From: Trema orientale
Taxonomy: Eukaryota > Streptophyta > Magnoliopsida > Rosales > Cannabaceae
Reading direction: 5' to 3'
Assembly: GCA_002914845.1 (NCBI GenBank)
Contig: JXTC01000063.1
Location: forward strand, 38,092-102,091
DNA length: 64,000 nt
Every line of letters begins with the position of its first letter. Positions within the stretch are counted from its first letter, which is position 1. The translations under genes were made by a program, and so were the position numbers. Positions 33,736 to 46,220 of the stretch are shown in pieces. The notes below the pieces were generated by a model that made no database searches, was not told the origin of the DNA, and saw only the letters and a list, made by a program, of their open reading frames with translations.

Positions 33736-36085
33736 AAATAAATTGGTACATACTTGCCAAAGGCTTCTTATTCGGTAAATAAAAAATAATTCCATAAGTA
33801 CCTTATCTGGTTATCATAAGTATCCAATTAGAATATTTACAAAATAGTACCACAAGTATCTTATCCAGTTATTATAAATATTATATTCAGTTACCATACG
33901 TATTCTATCCGATGACCATAAGTATCATGCCTGGTAAATAAAAATTATTTTTGAATAAATGAGCCTTTTTAAAGGAGAAAATATTACCATAAGTATCCTA
34001 TATGATTAAAAAGAAAGGATTATCATAGGTATCCTATCTGATTACTATAAGTATCCTATCTGATTTAGAAGGAAAATCGGTTACCATAGGTATCATGTCT
34101 GGTATCTTATCTGATTACTGTAAGTATCTTATCCGATTTAGAAGGAAAATCCGTTACTATAAGTATCATATCCATTACTATAAGTATCATACCTGGAAAA
34201 TAAAAAGTTGTACCTGAATGAATGAGCATTTTTAAAAGAGAAAATATTACCGAAGGTATCCTATACGGTTAAAACATGGCTAACGAACCGTCTAACCCTT
34301 GAGTACTCTTGTCATGAGGTGCCATTGAAAACACAACAACTCATACATCATCTATAGTAAAAGGAGCAAGGAGCATAAAATTTATATCTTTTTTTTAAAG
34401 AAAAAAAGTGTTACCGTAGGTATCACTAAGTTATTAATAATATTTGGGAAATTGGGAGAAGAGTTAAACACTCTAAAAAAATAATAGGAATGTTACTATA
34501 TAGGTATCCTACTTTTTACTTAGGTATCTTACAAAGGTGGTATCCGAAAATTTTTTGTTTCTTTTCTTTTTTATAAAAAAGAAAAACAAAGTTACCATAG
34601 GTATCCAACTAAGTTACTTATGGTATCTGAGAAATTTAAAGGGTAGTTTGGCATTTTCTGTTACCAAAAAAAAAAAAAGTTACCAAGTATCATATGGTAA
34701 TTGTGCAACCTTAAATATCCTATCATGATACCTTTGGTATACAGGAGATTGATATACAAGAGATGAGAATAGAGTTGGGAGTGCTACTTATTGTGTAACC
34801 ATAGGTATCCCATCATGATACCTTTGGTGTCTGGGAGATGGAAAGAGAGTTGGGTGTTACTTATTGTACAACCATAGGTATCTCATCATGATACTATTAG
34901 TATCTGGGAAATAGGAAAATAGTTGATGTGTTGCTTATTATGGAAAGAAAAAAACAGTTATTAATAGTATCCTACCAATTTATGGTGTTGCTTATTTATG
35001 GTGTTTGGGAAATTGGAAATGGATTAGGTGTTTATTATTCTAGAAAAAAAATGATAATCTAAGAAGTTACTATAGGTATCCTACCAATTTATTTAACCAG
35101 ATGCTTCGAGGATTATAAGAATTTAGGTATTTCCTATAGCCAGGATTACTAAAATTATCTTAACAGGTTATGTATGGAATCTAAAGAAATTAAAGAAAAA
35201 AAGGTACCAACTTATGGGTTTTGGAAAATTGGAAAAAGGTATTGAGTGTTCCTTATTTAGAAAAAAGAAAGAAAAAAAAACTAGAATGCCATATATATAT
35301 CCTACTATGATACTTAAACTGAGTGACTTCGCTGATCACTAAAGGTCACCACTTGGTTGTCTTCATTTACCAACAGTCACCTATGATAATAGGCTAATGG
35401 ATTGATGTTGGTCAATTTAGTTTTTTTTTTTCTTTTAAGAAAAAAACTATGAATGTTAATATAGGTATCCTCCATAGTTACTTTTGCTATTCAGAGAAAT
35501 TAGAACTTGAGATGGACATTTTTTATTGCAAAAATAATAAAACAAAATAACAAAAGTATCTTACCAGATTAGTTATAGTATCCGCATAAGTTTGAAAAAA
35601 AAAAAGAAAAAAGTTACTATTGTTATATTATTAAGTTACCTTTGGTGTTCTTATTCCAAAAGAACAGAAAATAAAAAAGTGTACCTTAGGTCTCTTATCA
35701 AATTAGTTATTTGGAAAATGGTAAGTGGGTTTCGGCATCAAAAAAAAGTTAGGATGTTATCATAGATAACCTACGTGAGAAATGGGGGCATTGAGCATTT
35801 CTTATTACTAAAAAAAATAAGAAAAATAAGAAAAAAAAACTAATATTACCATATATCATAGGATACCTATATATCCTGAGAAATTGGAAAAATAAATATT
35901 ACCATAAGTATCGTATCAGGTTACCTATCATATCTAGTGAAATTAAAAGAGTAGTTATAGATTCCTTATTATAATTAAAGATAATAAATAAATGAAAAAA
36001 AACCTATAAAGATACTATAGGTATCTTACCAAATTATCTATAGTATCCAAAAATAGAGAATGAGAGTTAATGATTCCTTAATTTA
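33736..36085 (+). repeat. Degenerate tandem field of GGTATCCTA motifs
   Basis: Over about 2.3 kb the words TTACCATAGGTATCCTA or CCATAAGTATCCTATC recur dozens of times, many paired with the inverse word TCATGATACCTTTGGTATC. A longer unit of roughly 70-110 bp is visible in 34600-35100: a GGTATC pair, then TCTGGGAAATTGGAAA, then GAGTTGGGTGTTACTTATT. There is no coding sequence. It is a diverged minisatellite or the non-coding interior of a transposon. Confidence 0.75.
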
Positions 36086-36523
36086 AAAAATATATATATA
36101 TATTTAAGAATTATTTTTCATTACAAAGTAAGATATATGTCAATTTGAAAAATCATGAAAAAAATATTGGGTATTACATTAAAAATTTATAATTAGAAAT
36201 CCAAAAGTAATCATGCAATTGAAATAAAATAAAAGGTCAAAACGGAGGAAAAAGTCAAAGTAGAAGCAAAAAGGTATTAAAACAAAGATTTTTTTAATAA
36301 ATAAAAAAAATGCTAGTGAGAGGCGCTGTCAGCGGGGCGCCTATTCTTATCCCCTTTTTTTTCCCTAATGATGACATCATGTCGTATACAAAAGTTCCTA
36401 CAGTTCGTATTTTTGTAAAAAGAGAGTCCGTCCGTCGTATTTTTTTAAAGTTTCTACAAGTACTGTATTTTTTAAACATTTGCCAACTTTTCCCGTATTT
36501 CTCAAGAAAGCCCTAAATTTAAG

Positions 36524-36810
36524 AGTCTTATAGCAAAATGAACGAATTTTGAGCCCAATTTAAGTAAATGTCCGTTTTTCAAATGTTATATCAAAATGTC
36601 CAATCTATATTTATATACTAAGTGTAAAATATTACATTCCAAATATAAAAATTTATATACTCAGTACATTAATTGAAATTGGTAGATATATTTATCTATT
36701 AAGAATAAAAAAATATATATATATACTTGGATATTTAGCTATAAAATTTAAAAAGCCGACATCTACTTTATCAAAATTAAAATATTAGTCATTCACCTAA
36801 ATTTCTCTAA
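36524..36810 (+). repeat. Interspersed repeat family C, copy 2
   Basis: Begins CTTATAGCAAAATGAACGAATTTTG; contains TATATACTAAGTGTAAAATATT and GGTAGATATATTTATCTA. Same orientation as 55748-56020 and inverted relative to 5789-6058. Confidence 0.6.
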
Positions 36811-37115
36811 ATTTTTTAACGAAAAGTTACAGAAATCCCACGTGGCCTGAAAATGAAATTCTCAACACTGTAGAGCCTACATATAAAGAGGTTATTAAAT
36901 AATCCCACAACAGGAAAAAAAAATGAAAGTCTTAGTGCCCTTACAACCTATATAAAGAGGCTTTCTCCTCCTCTTTTCGACATACCAAAAATTCTCGATC
37001 TCCCTAGATTTCCTAAGTCCTAGTTTTATATTTTGGTTTTCAAGTTGATTCTAAGGGTCACCTTCTTCGAAGGTGATAGGATTTATTTCTATTTATAGTT
37101 TAAATATACTCCCAA
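36811..37115. other. Short spacer
   Basis: Two imperfect direct copies of CCTAYATATAAAGAGG lie near 36878 and 36947. Nothing else recognised. Confidence 0.4.
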
Positions 37116-37291
37116 GGGGGTGGTCGAAGTGGCGAGGCGCTTTGCCTTAAGACCTTCTCTCACTTAGGGAGGGTGAGGTCATGGGTTCGAGCCCCCATGT
37201 CACCCTTGGGAGCCCAACCGAATGGGAGTGGCTCTGAGAAGTGACCCGCCACTGGGATCTCATCCGCCGTTTTTATTATAAAAAAAAAAAA
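37116..37291 (+). mobile_element. tRNA-derived SINE
   Basis: 176 bp. The head reads like a class II (leucine-type) tRNA: GTGGCGAGGCGC (box A), a GCCTTAAGACC anticodon-stem-like segment, a long variable-arm-like region, and GGGTTCGAGCCCCC (box B). An unrelated body (GTGACCCGCCACTGGGATC) and a 12-base A tail follow. Flanks TATACTCCCAAGGG and TATACACAAAGGG look like a mutated target duplication. SINEs are moved by LINE enzymes and transcribed by RNA polymerase III from boxes A and B. Confidence 0.8.
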
Positions 37292-37354
37292 GTATACACA
37301 AAGGGAAGAGTTTATTCCTATTTATAGTTTTAAGTATATATGATTTGATACAAA

Positions 37355-40300
37355 CTATGATTCTCTTAGGAAAATAAGTTTACCTACCAAGCGTTGATAT
37401 CTTTCCTTATCAACTGGAGTTCCACCAACACTCTTATCCAATTTTCTATTGGGATCCATTGGAGTTTCAGCAGGTCGACAGCCTAGTAAACCTGTTTCTG
37501 TCAATAAATCAAGCATATATGTCCTTTGAGAAACTAAAATGCCCGTCTTATTTCTAAACACCTTCATCCCTTGAAAGTACCTCAATTGACCTAAATCCTT
37601 GATTTCAAATTCATTGGCCAAGTTCTTTTTTCATCTGATCATCTCATCTTCATCATCCCTGGTTAGGATTATATCATCAACCTAAACAATAAGTACTATT
37701 ACCTTGTTGCCAGAATGTTTTAAGAAGAAGGTATGATCAGACTATACTTGATTATAGTGTAGTTGTCATACAACTCTAATGAACCTGTCAAACCATGCTC
37801 GAAGTGATTATTTCAAACTATATAAAAACTTTATTAATTTACAGACTCTTCCAAGATCTTTCTCTTTATCAAAACCACGTGGAAGTTCTATGTAGATCTC
37901 TTCCAATAAATCATCATTTAGGAAAGCATTTTTTACATCTAATTGGTGCAATCTCCTGTTAAGACTTGCTGCCAAAGAGAGTAAAATTCGAACAGTATTT
38001 AGTTTCGTAATAATCTATACCGTAAGTCTATTTAAACCCCTTTGCTACCAATCTGGCTTTTAATCGCTCAATCCCTCCATTTGAGTTATGTTTGATGGTA
38101 AAAACTCATTTACAACCAACTAGAGTTTTTCCTTTAGGTTTCTTCACAATCTCCTATGTTCCACTCTTTTCAAGAGCTAATATTTCCTCCAAAACTGCCT
38201 TTTTCCACTTAAGAGTTTTTAATGATTCTTCCACATTCTGAGGCTTCTCAACATCTAAAACATTAGAGATAAAAGCATGAGCAAGAAATGACAAACGATC
38301 ATAATAAATATATCTTGAAATAGGATGTTGAGCATATGATTGAACACCCTTCCTTAAAGCTATAGGGAGATCAAGATCATTCATCATTAGCATAGGAGTA
38401 AAGGACCTCATACCTGTCTCAGGTTCTGATTCGGGTTCTTGACTTGGTAATGGAGCTCTAGGATTCTCTTTCCTTTGAGAGCTATTCTTGCGTGAATGAA
38501 CATGTAGCTCAGGTTGTCATTGTGATTCTCCCCTAAACTGTAAATTATTGTCATTGTTAGGACTTATAAACTCAATTAAAGGAGTTTTGGATGGTGATGA
38601 TGTTGGAATTCAAGAGGCAAATTTGGTGGAGAGGCAGATTATGGTAGAATAGGTAAGACAAGACCCTAAAAACTATTTTCCTCTAAAGTTTCCTTCTAAA
38701 GAGATTTTTTTTCATAGAATGGAGAATTCTCAAAAAATGTGACATCTATAGAAATAATGTATGTTTGTTTTTCTGGAAAATAGCACTTGTAAACTTTTTG
38801 AGTAGAACAGTAGCTAAGGAAAATACATTTTGGAGATATAATATCAAGCTTAGATTTGGTTAGTGAATGATTATGCACAAACGAAATGTAACCAAAGACT
38901 TTAAGGGGAAAAGAGCTAAAAAGGTGATTTTGAGGGAAAAATTGAAGAAATGTGTTTAGAGGAGTTTGGTAATTGAGAACCCAACTAGGCATTCTATTTA
39001 TCAAATATGTTGAAGTAAGAAGAACATCACAACAAAATGTTTTTGGCACATTGGAATTGATCATAATAAAATGTGTAACTTCAAGAAGGTGTCTATTTTT
39101 TCTCTCGGTGATGCCATTTTGTTGAGGGGTGTTATTACATGAATGTTGATAAATTATGCTATGATTATTAAATATGTTCCAAGTATTGAATTGAAATATT
39201 CTTTTCCATTATCGATGTGAAAAACTTGGACTTTTTTTTGTAATTGATTTTGTATCATGGCATGAATGGTTTTAAACACTTGTGTAGCATTAGATTTTTT
39301 TTTCATTAAATATACCTAACACATTCTAATATGATCATCAATGAACGTTATGGACCATTTGAAATCATTTTGATTTTTTATACGAGAAGGACCCTATATA
39401 TCACTATGAATCATAGAGAATGGTTTTGAAGATTTATATGGCTGAGATTTGAAGATGGCATAATGATACTTAGCTAATTGACATACTTCATATTGAAGAT
39501 GAACAAGCTCTTCATTTCGAAAACAAATCTTGAAACAAACGTTTTAAATAAAGAAAATTTGGATTACCTAACCGTCAACATAATTTTTTCACTATCACTG
39601 CCTATAGTTAGAGCTCATTTAATCACACCAAAATCCCTTTCAGAGTATTAGAGTCCCCTCTGTTCTTTAGCCTTGCCAATCCTCCTTCCCGAGTAATCCT
39701 AAAATAGACATGTATCATGTGAGAATTATACAAAATAACTCAGGTCTTTAGTTATTTTACTAACAAACAACAAGCTGTAATCAAGTTTTGGAACATTAAA
39801 CTGAGTTAAGTCTGATTTTTGGAGTAATATGAATGGTACTAGTCCTTGCTACAATAGAGATAGATCCCCCAGCAATCTTTATTTTAACATTCCCAGGGCT
39901 AGGAGTGTAAGAAGAAAAATGATTGCCATGTCTTGTCATATAGTCTATCGTCCCAGAGTCAATTACCCAAGGTCCATTAATCTAGACAAGTATACTTCTA
40001 GTGGACAAAAATGTACCTTTTTGTGTTAGAAGTGAACTACTTAGTTGCGTGGTAGGAGTTAACAGTTTATAAAACTGTTCCAATTGCTATTTGGTCAGTA
40101 AAACTTGATAAGCTAGTTCACTGCTGGTGTTCGGCCTTTCTGTAGGTGTGGATTCAGTTGTGTTGGCTTGGGGAGTTTTGTTCTCATGTCTGTTTCCCTT
40201 ATTGAATTGGTTGGCTGGTCAGCCATGTAATTTCCAACAAGTCTCTCGAGTATGGTAAGGCCTACTGTAGTGATCACTCCACAATTATCCTCATTTCCTT

Positions 40301-41200
40301 CCAACCTGAGGAAAGTTGGAATTATCATAGCCACGAGCATCCATAGCTGAGGCTTCAGTGATTGTAGTCTCCTCTTGGACTCCAAGCATTCGCTGTCTTC
40401 TACTCTCCTCCCTCCTAACCTCTGCAAAAATATCATCAATAGATGATAGAGGTCTCATGGTTATGGTATGACTCCAAACCTCATCAAGTTCCTTATTCAA
40501 ACCAGAAATGAAATCATAAATCTGTTCTTTCTCAACAATACTCCTATATAATGTAATATCTTGTTCACAATGCCACTTATGATTGTTAAACATATCTAAC
40601 TCCTGCCAAATAGTTGTGAGTTTATTAAAATATTGGATAACATCCAGATTACCTTGTTTTAAGTTTCTTGCTTTGTCTCGCAGTCCACACATCTGAGTAG
40701 AATTATCGAGGTCTGAATAACACCGATTTACTGCTGCCCACATGCTTCTAGCCATTGGGCAAAGCATAAAATTCTTGCTGATTTCATCATCTATAGAGTT
40801 GATGAACTAAGCCATCACTATTGAGCTTTCAGCACACCAGATCTGAAACGTTGGATCTGTCATCACTGGTTTAGGCTTAAAACCATCAAGGTACTCGAGT
40901 TTACCTTGCCCGCGAATGACCAGCAGCATAGAGGTGGACCATTGAAGGAAATTTTTCCTATTAAACTTATGGGATGTAATATGAAGAGAACCATAATTCT
41001 GTTATGAGAACAAAGACGCAATAATAGCATTTATAAGGGATGCAACAATGGCATTTGTAGGGACTGACTGTACAGTTTCAGATGTGCCATTCGAGTTTGT
41101 CCCTGTTGCTCCAATAAATACCAACTTGTACATCTTTATCAACTATTCTGGCTCTGATGCCATGAAAAGTTTAGAAGAAGGATCGTATATTGCATAATTT
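37355..41200 (-). mobile_element. Old Ty1/copia retrotransposon relic
   Basis: A fossil copia element of the RE1-like type, read leftward. A tRNA-Met primer-site-like GGCTCTGATGCCATG lies at 41149-41163, next to what is probably the start of the 5' LTR. A gag-like stretch (UBN2/gag type) is near 40767-40113, an integrase-like stretch near 39064-38696, and reverse-transcriptase-like stretches down to 37355 (DLGQLRYFQGMKV). It is extensively broken, with many breaks throughout. No 3' LTR was found, so the 3' end looks lost. Much older than the relic at 8-14 kb. Confidence 0.85.
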
Positions 41201-42630
41201 TATTATATTGGATAGTTGAGTATATATGGAATATCTCAGCCATAGAACGTGGAACAAAATAGCATAAGACACGAATAAAAAACATAAAACAAGGGGACAA
41301 AGCAGCATTAAACAAACTAGAACTAATACGAAAAGAATAAAATATTACCTGTCGAAGAAAATGTTTTAGAGCCTATATAAGACAACTTTCTTATCCCCTA
41401 ATAATCCATGATTTACAAAATATTCAATATATTAAATTCAAGCAGATTATCCAACAATACACGATAATAATTAGTTTCAAGCTTATCACCTTATTAATCA
41501 TAAGGTAATTCATAGTCATAAATTTCAGAAATAACATTATTTACTTCCAAAATTGGCATACACACATAAGGATACTAACTCAAGAAAATAAGCAAAAATA
41601 TCATATGCATTGCCTTTCCCATAAGAGTTCATTAAAATCACATATATTAAATAGAAATTAGGAACTAAACCTTCCTAATTAGAGTGAAAAAATTTGAGGG
41701 CTTACAAAAATACATGAAAGCAAATGATTGGAGTACAAAAGAGCTATCATGAGAATGTAAGCATAAGAATTCAATAGAGAACTTGCCTGAAAATTGATTT
41801 GAACCTCCAAGGATGCCAAGAGTGAAAAATGAACCTTTATAAGAAGGTAGATGATGGTGAAGTGAAGGATGAGAGAAGAATGCTCTATTTAAAAGGGGAG
41901 AATGGCTTTTGTATTTCAAAATTGAGAGGGAAATTAGGTCTAGATTTCAAAATTTGTGGGATTTAAGAATTAATTACTTGGAAAATAGGAAAATGACTCA
42001 AATTTTAGGGTTAATTCATGGTTGAATTTGAATTGTGAATTGGTGGATGGCAATTAAAAGAGATCTAATTTGTAATAAATTAGATTATGCAAGATTCGTA
42101 ACTAAAGCAGGTCAGAAGTCAAAACTTTAAAATTGAAATTGTAAGGCTAAATTGGTGGAGTAAATTTCAAAAATTTGAATTTTAGGTTTAAGAAGATACA
42201 AAAAAAAAAAAAGGAGGAAAATCCCAAGTCCAAGATCAAGTGATTATGGCATATTAACTCTTTCTATTATTTGAGGCATATCATATTTGGTGTAGCGAAA
42301 CTCAAATGAGTAGTTGACTTGTGTACAAGAACCATTATGGGCATTTTTGATTGAAGAGGAAGGACGAAATGACACAAGATTTTAGGTGGAAAAAAAGTTA
42401 CTCCTCGAATTCTAGTAAACTCGAATAAGGAGCAAGGGGTTGATTTTAGTTGTTAGATTTTCTTCCTCTCAATTAGCCCTCTATGTATCCATAGGGTAGT
42501 TCTAACTGAAAGAATATATGTTGGTTGTAATTTTAATTAGAATGTGTTCAGGGACAGAGCTGCATGGAGACCAATGGGGGCAACTACCCCCACTGAATTT
42601 TGGGAAAAACAAATCTCTTAATAAGTAAGT
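41201..42630. other. Probable LTR remnant and AT-rich spacer
   Basis: The first few hundred bases probably belong to the 5' LTR of the neighbouring relic, edge not found. The rest is AT-rich without a recognised gene. 42550-42615 (AATGGGGGCAACTACCCCCA) is a small GC-rich hairpin resembling widespread plant repeat ends. Confidence 0.35.
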
Positions 42631-42802
42631 GGGCGCGTCTACAGTAAGGACGTCCCTGCGTAGGGCTCTGTCTATACACCGTTTGATGGGAATCTGTGTA
42701 TAAATAGATTCCCCACAGATTCCCGTTATTCCCCACAGATTCCTATCAAACGGTTTATAAAGGGTGACCCTACGTAGGGGCGCCCCTACTGTAGCCCTCC
42801 CC
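42631..42802. mobile_element. 172-bp near-palindromic MITE
   Basis: The arms CTACAGTAAGGACGTCCCTG and GGGGCGCCCCTACTGTAG are inverted copies and are themselves nearly palindromic. Further in, ACCGTTTGATGGGAATCTGT pairs with its complement, and GATTCCCCACAGATTCC occurs twice. TAAGT flanks both sides (42626-42630, 42803-42807), a candidate 5-bp target duplication. No coding capacity; superfamily unknown. Confidence 0.7.
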
Positions 42803-43220
42803 TAAGTATATATGCAAATGTATCTTAATATTAGTTTTCCTTGAAAAGCATAATTTGATGACCAAGTGTATCTTGCTCAGTTTCATGGGCTTCTAGTTTT
42901 GTTGGGCCAAAACTATCGATCCATAATGGTTCCTAGACTATGTCAATTAGGATCTAATTTGCTTCTCATTTCATTAAAAATTATGCATCAATTTTGTGCT
43001 AATTAGTAATTTATTAGAGCATTAATCTTATTAATTATAGTACATATTTTATTGGAAGGAAAAGAATAATTAAGTACATATATTTGATACTTAATTTGTG
43101 GTAAGGAAAAGCTCAATCACTTAATAACAAAATTTGACAGTAAATTAAGTTCGTACACATGAGCATCCTTGTGTATGTTGTTCAAGCATCCTTGTGTATA
43201 TTGTTCAATATATATATATA

Positions 43221-43580
43221 GGGTAAATTATAAAAAAATACCTTGATGCTTGGGTGTTCTGCAATTTAAATTCTGAAGTTTGGACTCTAGAAAATAATAA
43301 ACTGAGATTAAGAATTTATGAAAATTAATATCCTGAGTTGACTTTTTGAATAATGTTAACTGATAAAAGACAATAATATTCTCAAAATTAAGGAATAATA
43401 AAGATTTATCCAGTTTTAATAAAGGATATTATTATTTTTTCGTTACTAAAATTGGTCAAAAAGTCAGTTCAGAATATTAATTTTCAGAAATTCTTAATCT
43501 TAGGATATTATTTTTAGAGTCCAAACTTCATGATTTAAATTGCATAACACTCAAACTTGAGGGTATTTTTTCATAACACT
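43221..43580. mobile_element. Mutator-type MITE, family B copy 2
   Basis: Long inverted arms (AAAAAAATACCTTGATGCTTGG against CTCAAACTTGAGGGTATTTTTTC), with the same middle as copies 1 and 3. It sits in a TATATA tract, so the target duplication is ambiguous. The most diverged of the three copies. Confidence 0.7.
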
Positions 43581-44129
43581 ATATATAGTGACCATTTTCT
43601 TGTTTGAAAATCATTATTCTTAGTTAAATTATGCCTCTACTAGAGTAGAATCCTAGCTTCGTCCCTTAGTGTGTTAAATTACATTGAATATGATTTAATG
43701 CCTTAAGATGACAGGTAAGTTTGGATCCTCCTAGTTTAGTAAGGATGGATTTCATTCATCATATTAAGTATGACTTGATTTGAGGAGACATATTATAGAT
43801 AAATACATGATTTTGCTAGAGAGGAGTTCATGGCGGCATAATATGGGATGAATGCATTTCAACCATCTAGAATATGGAGAGGTCCAACTCATGTGAAGTA
43901 TTGTTGCCATAAACGTTAGTTGGACATTATGGATTTGATATAGGGAAGTTGACCTGGTTAGTAGTCTTTTGACTACAAGTAACTTTTTAATAGCAATTAT
44001 AAAAATGACAATATTAGCAGTATCTAACTAGCAAAAAATCAAAATAACCTTCTATTTGATATATATGAATGGCCAATGTCAGACATCTCTTTCTACCTAA
44101 TGGGCTACCTTTTTTTCTCAAAACAAAAA
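43581..44129. other. Intergenic spacer between two family B MITEs
   Basis: No gene or RNA recognised in these 550 bp. Confidence 0.45.
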
Positions 44130-44484
44130 GGAATAATTGCAAAAAAATACCCTCATGTTTAGATGTTCTGTAATTTAAACCCTGAAGTTTGGATTCCGCA
44201 AAATAATACTCTGAGATTACGAATTTCTGAAAATTAATACCATGTGTTGATTTTTAACTGATAAAATACAATAATATCCTCAAAATTAAGATAAATAATG
44301 TAGATTAATCTAGTTTTAATGGAGGATATTATTATTTTTTCGTTCCTAAAATTGGTCAAAAAATCTGTCCAGGGTATTAATTTTCAGAAATTCTTAATCT
44401 CAGAGTATTATTTTGCAGAATCTAAATTTCAGGGTTTAAATTGCAGAACACCCAAACATGAGGGTATTTTTTTACAGTTATCCC
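44130..44484. mobile_element. Mutator-type MITE, family B copy 3
   Basis: Ends GGAATAATTGCAAAAAAATACC and GGTATTTTTTTACAGTTATCCC. The flanks AAACAAAAA and AAATAAAAA agree at 8 of 9. The closest relative of copy 1. Confidence 0.75.
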
Positions 44485-44767
44485 AAATAAAAAAATAAAA
44501 GGAGACGATGACACTTCCCTCCCTCTTTCTACGAGCAGACGGACCTGCTTTCTCTCTCTCTCTCTCTCCCTCTTTTTTCTTTCGGTACAATAGAAGATGA
44601 ACCTGCTTTGAGCTTCACTTCCATCCCCATTTTTTGTAAAAAGCTCCATTGTAACCACATGAATAGTTTTTTTCCTTCTTTTTCGAACCACTAACCACCA
44701 TTTTAAAATGATCCAACACTTGAAAACCTTGGCCTGAGCTTCCGTCTGTGTTATTTGTTCACAAAAA

Positions 44768-45008
44768 TGACAAAAACTCGAGGGAGTGCCAAAAAGCCTT
44801 AGAAGAGATTAGGGAAAGAAGTTACAGACTCGAAACTTTGATTTTGAGTCTCCTCCTACCCAATTTATATCACTAAGGACTTCCCCAAGATTGAGAAAGA
44901 TGAAATTGGTGGTAGAGAGTACTGAGAACTCTCCAATTAGAGTGTCGACACCAGTTGCCAAAAAGATCAGGATGAAGGTGAAGGAGAAGGCGCCTATAAA
45001 TGAGAAGG
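44768..45008 (+). pseudogene. Remnant of a transposon-borne gene (basic N-terminal exon)
   Basis: Begins ATGACAAAAACTCGAGGGAG (MTKTRGSAKKP, then a stop). About 30 bp on, another frame reads ESPPTQFISLRTSPRLRKMK and KKIRMKVKEKAPINEK up to a GTAGTT that could be a splice donor. A Lys/Arg-rich, low-complexity N-terminal exon like this often starts genes carried by plant Mutator-like elements. It is broken by at least one frame change. The link to the transposase fragment at 46.3 kb is inferred from proximity, and that fragment is on the other strand. Confidence 0.35.
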
Positions 45009-45179
45009 TAGTTTCCCTGTTTTTATACTTGATGATTTTTGCTATTTAAGTTTTGAGCAATTTGGTGTGTTTTGGTTGCATGAAACCCTAAGTCATAATT
45101 TTTGAAAATTTTTAGATAGAGTCGTTTGTTGTTTGTGTTTGTTACAGATTATGGTCTCAGTGCGGGTTATGTATGTTAG

Positions 45180-46110
45180 TCGTAAAATCTATGACTATCA
45201 CAAATTATATAACTTTAAGTCACAGATATCTGGAGTACTTATAAAGAAAGTAGAATTTGGAAATGTAACATATAATCATTGTGATGGTTTCATGTGTTAG
45301 TAAAAACGCATGTAATTATAAAAAATTATGTGATTGTAAGTAACAAATCATGTTAGGAATTGTTTTTTTGGCTATTGCTTTTGTAAGTTAGGTATAGAAT
45401 TTATGTCTATCCCAAAATGTGTGACTAGAAGGCACAAATGATAGGTACATATTGAGGATTTAAAAAAACGTTTGGTTCTAATATCAATTTTTTTTTTGTT
45501 TTTGGTTTTAATATCAATTTTTTTTGTTCTTATCTAGGGTTGGCATTTATTATTCGACTGGAGAAGGAGAAGGATGAAGTTATAAGTGACTTGGAGAAGT
45601 TTTATATAGAGGAATTTGAATAGATATCATGGAATATTTAAAGTTTGAACGTATTATAGATTACTACCCTCGTAATTTCAAAATTACATCGATGTTTAAT
45701 TGTTAATTTATGGTTATCTGTAAACACCCAACTGATTAAGAAGAAGCAATATATTTCTAACCTATGTTTTATGATTGTCACAAGAAGTGTGACTGTAAGT
45801 CACAGAGTACTAAACCATCAATTGTCAGGTATCCTTGGATATCTATGTTTATTGGTAACAAATAGAGATCGTACATGCAATTTTATTTATTTATTTATTT
45901 TTTTGCTCTAGAAGACCCTACATGTGATTAACTTTATTTTGCATAAATTTTAAATATTAGTCAGATTTCCAAAATTATTACTGTCCATCACAAAAGTGTG
46001 ACTCTTAGTCACACAATATAATAAAATGTCTCAAGTAGTATGCATTTAAAAAATTGTGTTTGCTCTACACCAAAAGTGTGACTCAGAGTAACACATTCCT
46101 GAATCATCTA
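45180..46110 (+). repeat. Scattered GTGACT..AGTCAC palindromic motifs
   Basis: A roughly 30-bp motif, near CTATCACAAAAGTGTGACTGTAAGTCACA, recurs imperfectly near 45200, 45310, 45410, 45780, 45995 and 46065; related words (TGTCACACAAA, GGTCACACAATCTGTGA) occur at 46570 and 46740. Repeated short palindromes beside transposase remnants suggest subterminal transposase-binding repeats, but this is inference. Confidence 0.5.
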
Positions 46111-46160
46111 ATGACCCTTGACTCAGAGTAACACATTCCTGAATCATCTAATGACCCTTG
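46081..46160 (+). repeat. Exact 40-bp tandem duplication
   Basis: The unit starting ACTCAGAGTAACACATTCCT occurs twice back to back with no mismatch (46081-46120, 46121-46160), so the event is recent. Confidence 0.95.
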
Positions 46161-46220
46161 TGTGTTGCTAAGAACATACATAATGTGTGTTGCCAAATCC
46201 ACGATCAATGTTTACGGCTT

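Noticed and set aside
36294-36516. Overlapping frames on both strands
   Set aside because: They cover the same short stretch with no motif; a small GGCGC hairpin there explains the GC rise.
37116-37291. A functional tRNA gene
   Set aside because: Boxes A and B are good but the acceptor stem does not pair, and a body and A tail follow, so it is a SINE.
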